Shown in pieces: positions 56,939-64,000 of a stretch of 64,000 nt of DNA. The first letter of the stretch is position 1. Each line of letters starts with the position of its first letter. The notes beneath the pieces are model-generated. The model was not told the DNA's origin and made no database searches. It saw only the letters and a program-made list of their open reading frames with translations. Where the stretch lies: NCBI RefSeq assembly GCF_000321225.1, contig NW_004450286.1:2384432-2448431 (forward strand). Reading direction: 5' to 3'. The position numbers and the translations under genes are program-made. The DNA comes from Odobenus rosmarus divergens. Lineage: Eukaryota; Chordata; Mammalia; Carnivora; Odobenidae.

Positions 56939-57970
56939 TTAGTGCACAATCGGTAGGCCTTTGGGCCTCCTTGGGCCAGCTCCGTTGCTTTCCATGTCAG
57001 ATGCTGCTGGAAGGGAGCAGAACGGGTAGCGGCCCTCTGTTCTCCAGCCAACACGCTGAACGGAGGTAGGCTCATTTAGTTGCTGTTCTCACTGCCTACT
57101 CAATCATGGCCTCTCGGCTAAGCCTGTCAACAGGGAGACCAATTAGTGCCAATTTCTATGCGAAAGGAGTTTCCTTAAGGCGGGACTGAGATCACCACCT
57201 CATTTCACACAAACAATTCAGGGTCACAAGGTTAACCCGGGTTAGATTCAAACCAGGGCTTGACAAGTGAAAGGCAGCCAGCCCTCTTACCAATCCTTAG
57301 AGCTCTCCAGACTCCTTAGGAAAAAAGTGTCAAAGAATTCACCTCATTTACCAGACACTTCAGGGGGAAACAGCCAACAGACCCTGCAAATTTAACATCC
57401 CTCTACAAGATTAACCCCAGATTTCCCACAGATGTTTATGGCAAAACTATATTAGAGCCCATATGTAGCAATCAGTTTGCTCAGAATTCAAGAGTGCCAG
57501 ATAGCAGGCCTTCCACTCCGGAGTTCTGAATTTTTTAAGAAATTAGAGACCCATCTCTAAGGGCAGTGAGTTCTCAAAGAATATTTCTTACAGGAGAAAA
57601 TATTCTTTTGCATGAGGGGAAAGATGCATTTATAGGCAAACATGTTTTATACTAGATTGTCTAAAAATTTACTGTAAATAAATGTGTACGTGTATGTTAA
57701 AACATTTTAACAAGATGAGTGGAGCAAACCCTTTGGTGGATTGCTTCATAAAGAATATCTCTTTTTCTTTTTGAAAACTCATAGTTTGTTATTCAAAAGA
57801 ATCTCATAATTTTTTTCAAATTGAAATGCCATTCACGTAATATAACTTGCTTATTCTACCTGAATCAAAATTGTTCACTCTAAAGTGAAAGGCTCCGTGG
57901 CATTCACAATGGAAGGATTTGTTTTTTATGCCAATATAGCCTTTGCTCATTTGCCTAAAATTCCATTTAT
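56939..57970. other. unassigned intergenic sequence
   Basis: About 57205-57300 may be a weak antisense MIR (GGGTCACAAGGTTAACCC). Nothing else recognised. Confidence 0.45.
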
Positions 57971-57971
57971 A

Positions 57972-58388
57972 TATTTTTTTAAAGATTTTATTTATTTATT
58001 TATTTATTTTTTAAAGATTTTATTTATTTATTTGAGAGAGAGAGAATGAGAGATAGAGAGCACGAGAGGGAAGAGGGTCAGAGGGAGAAGCAGACTCCCT
58101 GCTGAGCAGGGAGCCCGATGTGGGACTCGATCCCGGGACTCCAGGATCATGACCTGAGCCGAAGGCAGTCGCTTAACCAACTGAGCCACCCAGGCGCCCA
58201 AGATTTTATTTATTTATTTGACAGAGAGAGAGAGACAGCGAGAGAGGGAACACGAGCAGGGGGAGTGGGAGAGGGAGAAGCAGGCTCCCCACTGAGCAAG
58301 GAGCCCGATGCGGGGCTTGATTCCAGGACCCTGGGATCATGACCTAAGCCAAAGGCAAATGCTTAACGACTGAGCCACCCAGGCGCCC
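57972..58388 (-). mobile_element. Can-SINE hosting another SINE
   Basis: Host minus-strand copy: tail at about 57972-58007, body 58200-58388. Its own flanks CATTTATAT at 57964-57972 and 58391-58399 mark the original TSD. Confidence 0.92.
58008..58199 (-). mobile_element. Can-SINE nested in a SINE tail
   Basis: Same-strand copy inserted in the host's AAGATTTTATTTATTTATTT tail, which is duplicated at 57983 and at 58200. Confidence 0.94.
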
Positions 58389-58399
58389 CTCATTTATAT

Positions 58400-58859
58400 T
58401 TTGAATATTAACAGGGTACATACACCCCTAGTCCTCAAATGAATTTGAAGCCAAGAATTGTTTTTTAAACCAATAAATTGTCCCTCTTGGACATTCAAAT
58501 TGCCAAATGATGATGAGAGGTAAACCACACTAGCAGACAACAGGAAAAGAATTCTTTTAAACTGATTACAATCACTCAGAAAGGAAATTTGCTGGGTTTT
58601 CTAGGATGTAGACATTTCATTGGGGGATATTAATATCTCCCAACCTTCCCCCAAGGCACACACTGGCTTCTTTTTAGAATGTCTCTATTCTTCTTGAAAA
58701 ACAATATATCTCAATATTAAAAATTTAAACTACAAAAAATTCTATCACCCAGAAATGATCATCTTTGGCAAGCTGAGCATTTTTCTAGGTAGATATATAG
58801 ACAGAAAGAAATAATTTTAGAAAAATAGAATCATATTGTGTATCATATTTTAAATGAAA
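58400..58859. other. unassigned intergenic sequence
   Basis: A/T-rich, nothing recognised. Confidence 0.4.
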
Positions 58860-59196
58860 AATATTAGACTTGGTTTCAGGAAGATGGAAGAGACACACTT
58901 TCCCCTATTCTTCGCATTTAGCATAACTAAAAACCTTGGGAATATATCTGTATCTCTGAAAGGTGGAGAGAGACACACTGGTAGACCAGCTGGCTAGGGA
59001 TCTAGGGACCCAAGAACAACACCCCACTGGTTAGTTCCCTGGGTTTTCTTTTTGCTTTCTATATCCCAAACTGGATACCAGAGAAGCCAGCAAACTGGAA
59101 ATGCCAATGGGCACAGACAAAACTAACACCTCAAGAAAAGCCTGCTTTCCCTTCCTAAGGGAGTAGGAGAGGAACAGCCTAGCAAGACAGAAACTT

Positions 59197-59392
59197 GGGA
59201 TGCTTGGGTGGCTCAGTCCATTAAGCATCTGCCTTTGGCTCAGGTCATGATCCTAAAGTCCTGGGATCAAGTCCTACATCAGGCTCCCTACTCAGCGGGG
59301 AGCCTGCTTCTCTCTCTGACTGCCGCTCCCCCTGCTTCTGCTCTCTCTCTCTTTCTGACAAATAAATAAAATCTTAAACAAACAAAAAAAAG
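59197..59392 (+). mobile_element. Can-SINE
   Basis: GGGATGCTTGGGTGGCTCAG head, ATCTTAAACAAACAAAAAAA tail. TSD not clear. Confidence 0.92.
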
Positions 59393-60037
59393 AAGCTTTA
59401 ACACAGTAGCCATTCAGCTCTACCATCTCATCAGCAAAGGCCAATTAGAAAGCCTAGACTCCCACACTTGCCAGGCTATAATGATGTGTCCCAGCTCACC
59501 CCCTACCCCAACCTCCTGTGGGGTCAGTGAAGAGCACATGGGGAGCTCAGACTTCTATCCCTCCCCACTGGGGTGGTGTCAGAGGTGGCCAGGTAGAGAA
59601 TGAGGACTTCCACCACAGCTCAGCAGTAAAAAGGCCACCCCCTCCTCAGTGTCAGTGGAAGCCATGTGGAGAGCAGTAACAAGATGCTCCACCACTTTCA
59701 AGCCTAGTGGACGGCCTGAAAGCCCACCCCACCTAGAAGTAACAACGGCTCCCCCTTTTTGTCCCCCCCACCGTCAAAGGAGCAAAAGTCCTGGACTTAC
59801 CCCCCCTCCAATCTAACAGTAACAAGGTGGCACTCCTCTTCACCCACTGGAGTGGTGTCAGAGGTTTGAGTGTTGTCTGCTAAAATACAAAATTTAAATA
59901 AGATCCGGAGTCTCACAATACCAAAATGTCCAGGTTTCAGTCACAGACCACTTGTCATACCAAGAACCAGGCAGATGTCAAAACAAATAAGGACACCAAC
60001 ACAGAAATGATCCAGATGTTAGAATTATCTGGCAAGG

Positions 60038-60211
60038 GGGCACCTGGGTGGCTCAGTCAGTTAAGGATCCAACTCTTGATTTCGGCTCAGGTCATGATCC
60101 TAGGGTCCTGGGATCGAGCCTTGCATTGGGTGGGAGCCTGCTTCTCCCTCTCCACTCCCCCTGCTTGTGTTGTCTCTGTCAAATATGTAAATAAAATCTT
60201 TTTTAAAAATA
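60038..60211 (+). mobile_element. Can-SINE
   Basis: GGGGGCACCTGGGTGGCTCAG, hybrid older/younger body, small deletion in the GGGCTCCCTGCTC region. Confidence 0.92.
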
Positions 60212-60226
60212 TGATTTTAAGGTGAC

Positions 60227-60405
60227 TTCTTTTTTTTATTTTGTCAGAGAGAGAGAGAACACAAGCAGGGGGAGGGGCAGAGGCAGAGGGAGAAGCAGGC
60301 TCCCCGCCGAGCAGGGAGCCCGATGCGAGACTCAATCCCAGGACCCTGGGATCATGACCTGAGCAGAAGGCAGACGCTTTAACGACTGAGCCACCCAGGC
60401 GCCCC
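60227..60405 (-). mobile_element. Can-SINE
   Basis: Minus-strand copy, TTTTTTTTATTTTGTCAGAG to CCACCCAGGCGCCCC. Confidence 0.93.
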
Positions 60406-60431
60406 TCTTTGTTTTTAAAAAGAAGATTGCA

Positions 60432-60775
60432 GGGGTGCCTGGGTGGCTCAGTCAGTTAAGTGTCCAACTCTTGATCTCACTCAGGTCTTGATCTCAGGAT
60501 TGTGAGTTCAAACCCAGCGTGGAGCCTACTTTATTTTTTAAAGATTTCATTTATTTATTTATTATTTATTTATTTGAGAGAGAGAGTGAGCATGAGTAGG
60601 GAGAGTGGGAGGGGCAGAGGGAGAAGCAGACTCCCATCTTAGCAGGGAGCCCAATGCGGGGCTCGATCCCAGGACCCCGAGATCATGATCCAAGCTGAAG
60701 GCAGACGCCCAACCAGCTGAGGCATCCAGGTACCCCGAACCTACAGTAAATAAATTAATAAATTAATTAAAAGGA
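60432..60775 (+). mobile_element. Can-SINE (older subtype), interrupted
   Basis: Head and body 60432-60531 (GGGGTGCCTGGGTGGCTCAG to GTGGAGCCTACTT), tail at about 60745-60775. A minus-strand SINE sits between. Confidence 0.85.
60532..60735 (-). mobile_element. Can-SINE nested in a SINE
   Basis: Minus-strand copy. GAGCCTACTT before and GAACCTACAG after are the diverged TSD taken from the host SINE. Confidence 0.9.
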
Positions 60776-61753
60776 AGATTTCTTAAAAATGATGGAGAAC
60801 TATTTGAGCCCATTGGGGGAAATTTGTTTTGTGATTTCATATTTTCCATCTGCCTTGTGCTTATGTTTCTTTGAAGAGGGGAGTTTTTTAGGTGCTATGT
60901 TCCTTAGGGAGCCTCCTCTTGTTTTCTCAAATGTCATTTCATCAAATCTGTTATTTGGTTGCTCTAGGAATACATCTCCCTTGGCCTACCAGAGATCAAG
61001 AGGATTGGCGCAAACCCTTTAGGTGTCAGGCCCTCTGCCTATGGTGCCCACGGTACCTCTTCCACACATTTCACCTCTAGGCCTCCTCCTTAAGTAAGAA
61101 GCTAGGTCAGAGGTCATACAAATGGCAAGGATGGCTTGCCTTATCCCCAGCTCTGCCTCCTGGACAGAAACTGGGTCTCCACAGGAATATTCTCCACTTC
61201 TCCAGGGACCCATGGTTGATATTTTATCTGATTGCTCTAAACAAGAATATTCCTTTAAAGACTGTTTCGCTTGTGGAAAAGATACAAATAGTCAAGGCCA
61301 AAGAAGTGAGGTGTCAGCTCTCAGCGGACATTCACTTGACAATAGCTGTGGCTGTTCTTTCACTGGAGGGGGACATTTCCCTCTATTTCATTAAGTTTGT
61401 ATTTTTAGTGGGTTTGAATAGAGAATAATGAGCAAATGGGACTTTATTTCACCATTTCAAATTCAATATACCATTCCCCAACCCAAATGTTTGGGACAGC
61501 CCATTGCCAGGCTTCGGAATGATGTCTGCCCTCTTAGCTTTCATTCAACCACTTTTCACCTTCAGACATTTTATATACATTTGATTTTTTTTTTTTTTAC
61601 ATTTGATTTTTTAATTATGGTTGATAACATCTCCATTCTTCAACCCCGAAGCTTAACATTTGGAAGGGAAAAGGGGGAAACCACAAAGGACTTCTATGTA
61701 TCAAAGTGCCTAACTCATTAGTTGTCAAACAGCAGTATAGAAGCTCCAAAGTA
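60776..61753. other. unassigned intergenic sequence
   Basis: No gene or repeat recognised; open frames up to 97 aa lack motifs. Confidence 0.4.
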
Positions 61754-61766
61754 GTTTATGATAGGA

Positions 61767-61866
61767 GGGTACCTGCCTGACTTGGTTGGTAAAGCATGCG
61801 ATTCTTGATCTTGGGATTGAGTTATTGAGTTCAAGCCCCACACTGGGCGTAGAGCTTACTTAAAAA
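61767..61866 (+). mobile_element. short tRNA-type Can-SINE, first half of a composite
   Basis: GGTACCTGCCTGACTTGG, diverged head; GTTCAAGCCCCACACTGGG; GTAGAGCTTACTTAAAAAAA, then directly a purine tract. Left TSD GTTTATGATAGGA at 61754-61766. Confidence 0.88.
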
Positions 61867-62333
61867 AAGAGAAGAAGAAAGGAAGAAGAAGAAGAAGAAA
61901 GGAAGAAGGAGAAGGAGGAGGAGAAGGAGGAGGAGGAGAAGGAGGAGGAGGAGAAGAAGAAGAAGAAGAAGAAGGAGAAGAAGAAGAAGAAGGAAGAAGA
62001 AGAAGAAGAAGAAAGAAGAAGGAAGAAGAAGAAGAAAAGAGAAGAAGAAGAAGGAAGAAGAAGAAGGAGGAGGAAGAAGAAAGAAGGAAAAAGAGGAAGA
62101 AGAAGAAGGAAAATGAAAGAAGGAAGAAGAGGAAGAAGGAAGAAGAAGAAGAAGGAAGAAGAAGGAAGAAGAAAAAGGAAGAAGGAAGAAGAGGAGGAAG
62201 AAGGAAGAAGAGGAAGAAGGAAGGAGAAGAGGAAGAAGGAAGAGGAAGAAGGAAGAAGGAAGAGGAAGAGGAAGAGGAAGAAGAGGAAGACGAAAAGAAG
62301 AAGAAGAAGACGACGAAGAAGAAGAAGAAGAGG
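61861..62333 (+). repeat. 470-bp polypurine tract (GAA/GGA)n
   Basis: Nearly all A and G, built of GAA, GGAA and GGA units, with only a few C/T interruptions (near 62113 and 62290-62314). It grows from the A-rich tail of the SINE on its left. The 165-aa minus frame (Ser/Phe/Leu/Pro) and 89-aa plus frame (Lys/Glu/Arg/Gly) here are artefacts. Confidence 0.96.
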
Positions 62334-62524
62334 CGCCTGGGTGGCTCAGTCATTAAGCGTCTGCCTTCGGCTCAGGTCGTGATCCCAGGGTCCTGAGATA
62401 AAGCCCCGCATCGGGCTCCCTGCTCAGCGGGAAGCCTGCTTCTTCCTCTCCCACTCCACCTGCTTGTGTTCCCCCTCTCGCTGTCTCTCTCTGTCAAAAA
62501 ATAAATAAAATCTCCAAAAAAAAC
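62334..62524 (+). mobile_element. Can-SINE, second half of a composite
   Basis: GGCGCCTGGGTGGCTCAG follows the purine tract without spacer. It ends AATAAAATCTCCAAAAAAAAC, then the right copy of GTTTATGATAGGA at 62525-62537. Confidence 0.94.
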
Positions 62525-62674
62525 GTTTATGATAGGAACCATGTTAACGGTACCAAGGAACACTCTGAGCAGGAAAAGAGAGGACAGATTTATGAAGCTG
62601 TTGCTGATGCAGCAACATATCAAGTTTCTGATTAGTTCATCATAGTTACATCATTCTTAAACTACATCTATCAT

Positions 62675-62893
62675 GGGGCACCTGGGTGGCTCAGTCGGTT
62701 GAACTCAAGTCATGATCTCAGAGTCCTGGGATCAAGCCCCAGGTCTGGCTCCTTGCTCAACAGGAAGTTTGTTTGTCCCTCTGCCCTCCCCCCTCCCCTT
62801 CACCCCCACTCTCCCCTTCTCCCCTCCCCTTTCCTCCTTACCCCCACCCTGCTCCTGTGCTCTGTCTCTTAAATAAATAAAATCTTAAAAAAC
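62675..62893 (+). mobile_element. Can-SINE with expanded C/T region
   Basis: Internal deletion in the head and an enlarged CCCTCCCC/CCCCACTC region. Exact 16-bp TSD AAACTACATCTATCAT at 62659-62674 and 62894-62909. Confidence 0.94.
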
Positions 62894-62909
62894 AAACTAC
62901 ATCTATCAT

Positions 62910-63550
62910 AACGTGTTTTTCCAAAAATAGTCTAGGCTCTCAAAGAATTTTTAGTAAATTTCCCTGAATTCCAGTTCATAATGAAAAGAATCCAAGACAT
63001 CTTGTTTTTATTTGGTATCTATCATGAGAACTAAGAAAAGCAATCCAAATATTTTCACTTCTTTAAGAAGCTGGGGAAAGACTTCAGCTAGTGTTACAGG
63101 GTTTGGCAGGCAAACATTCCTCACAGTGTTAAGTGTGATCTGAGCTCAGTCCCCACAGTTCTGGTTTATTGCCTAGGTGTTCTCACCCTCAAAGTGGGAG
63201 AATGAGGAAAAGCCCTATCTTGTAACCTTAAAAGGTGATTGAGTGAAGGATGATTTAGGGTACGGATCGGGACAGAAGTGTACACCAAGGGCATCTGATT
63301 GACTTAGTCAGAAGAGGTATAAAAAAGTATTAAAATAAGACTAAGATTATACATTATACTTTGAAACATAGATTTTACAAAGTATTTCTTACATCTGTCT
63401 TGCAACTGTTAATATCTATCTTGTTTACACAAAATTCCAGAATGTCATATTTTTTATCTTAACCTTTTTTGTTATGATTTATATTTCCTCTATCATCCTC
63501 TCAATTATAATTTAAAGATAAAACCATTTTCATTTGAGAGTGTTGTTTTG
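62910..63550. other. unassigned intergenic sequence
   Basis: A/T-rich, nothing recognised. Confidence 0.4.
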
Positions 63551-63568
63551 AAAGTATTTAGTAAAGAT

Positions 63569-63764
63569 GGGGCGCCTGGGTGGCTCAGTCGTTAAGCGTC
63601 TGCCTTCGGCTCAGGTCATGATCCCAGGGTCATGGGATGGAGCCCCACCTCAGGCTCCCTGCTCCGCGGGAAGCCTGCTTCTCCCTCTTCTACTTCTATT
63701 CCCCTTGCTTGTGTTCCCTCTCTCGCTGTGTCTCTGTCAAATAAATTAATAAAATCTTTTTTAA
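63569..63764 (+). mobile_element. Can-SINE
   Basis: Plus-strand copy flanked by AAAGTATTTAGTAAAGATG on the left (63551-63568). The matching right copy is interrupted by the next SINE. Confidence 0.95.
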
Positions 63765-63778
63765 AAAAAGTATTTAGT

Positions 63779-63975
63779 GGGGCGCCTGGGTGGCTCAGTC
63801 GTTGAGCGTCTGCCTTCGGCTCAGGTCATGATCCCAGGGTCCTGGGATCGAGCCCCACATCGGGCTCCTTGCTCCGCAGGAAGCCTGCTTCTCCCTCTCC
63901 CACTCCCTCTGCTTGTGTTCCTGCTTTCACTCTCTCTGTCAAATAAATAAATAAAATCTTAAATAAAATAAAATA
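63779..63975 (+). mobile_element. Can-SINE inserted into a neighbour's TSD
   Basis: Same subtype as its neighbour. It splits that neighbour's right TSD: AGTATTTAGT before it and ATATTTAGTAAAGG after it. Confidence 0.94.
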
Positions 63976-64000
63976 AAAATATTTAGTAAAGGTATCAGCA

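Larger units (their letters stand above)
58860..60226 (+). mobile_element. old LINE-1 5'UTR segment, SINE-interrupted
   Basis: Layout of an ancient L1 5' region: AGAGACACACTTTCCCC, AACAACACCCCACTGG, and near the end ACACAGAAATGATCCAGATG, TTAGAATTATCTGGCAAGG. No ORF1 or ORF2 follows. Confidence 0.65.

Noticed and set aside
61856..62353. 165-aa Ser/Phe/Leu-rich minus-strand protein
   Set aside because: A translation of the (GAA/GGA)n purine tract.
1..64000. CRISPR arrays, operons, prophage or bacterial systems
   Set aside because: The sequence is vertebrate: SINE/LINE density, CpG island and intron structure. The tandem A/G tracts are microsatellites and not spacer arrays.

Overview
The window is mammalian nuclear DNA from a carnivoran, most likely an arctoid caniform (seal, bear or mustelid group). 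About 75 tRNA-Lys-derived Can-SINEs (SINEC) are recognisable by their head GGCGCCTGGGTGGCTCAG, CT-rich middle and AATAAA/AATCTTTAAA tail. Their sequence variants are unlike the canid-specific and felid forms I know. Species is not resolvable from this alone.

One protein-coding exon can be supported: coding exon 1 of STOX1 (storkhead-box 1, a winged-helix protein) on the minus strand at 47668-47977, inside a CpG island of about 47.55-48.48 kb. It has a strong start context, an in-frame upstream stop and a consensus donor. A minimal upstream ORF (Met-Arg-stop) lies 27 nt before the start codon. Everything to the left (1-47667) is read as STOX1 intron 1, and everything right of about 48.1 kb as promoter and upstream intergenic DNA. 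No other exon was recognised; the remaining long open frames are antisense LINE/SINE reading or GC-driven.

The rest is retroposon strata. 0.6-12 kb holds few SINEs, nested hAT-type elements near 1.0-1.35 kb, an antisense MLT1-like LTR (7.6-8.17 kb) and MIR/L2 relics. 12-23 kb is a dense SINE field with several insertions into older SINEs or into their target-site duplications (TSDs), plus two diverged direct copies of an unassigned repeat about 3.4 kb apart, the second split by an old LINE-1 5' region. 24.4-43.6 kb is mainly LINE-1 riddled with SINEs. 43.8-49.3 kb, around the promoter, is repeat-poor. 49.2-64 kb holds MIR and L2 relics, a candidate processed retrocopy (51.4-52.0 kb), two long polypurine tracts grown from SINE tails, and an old LINE-1 5' region (58.9-60.2 kb).

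Two 50-N gaps look artefactual. The first is flanked by the same 23 bp on both sides. The second sits inside one SINE and is bordered by a 95-bp exact copy of sequence from 1.9 kb upstream. No new gene system was found; the most useful observations are the assembly errors, the retrocopy, the composite SINE with a purine tract inside one TSD, and the STOX1 uORF.
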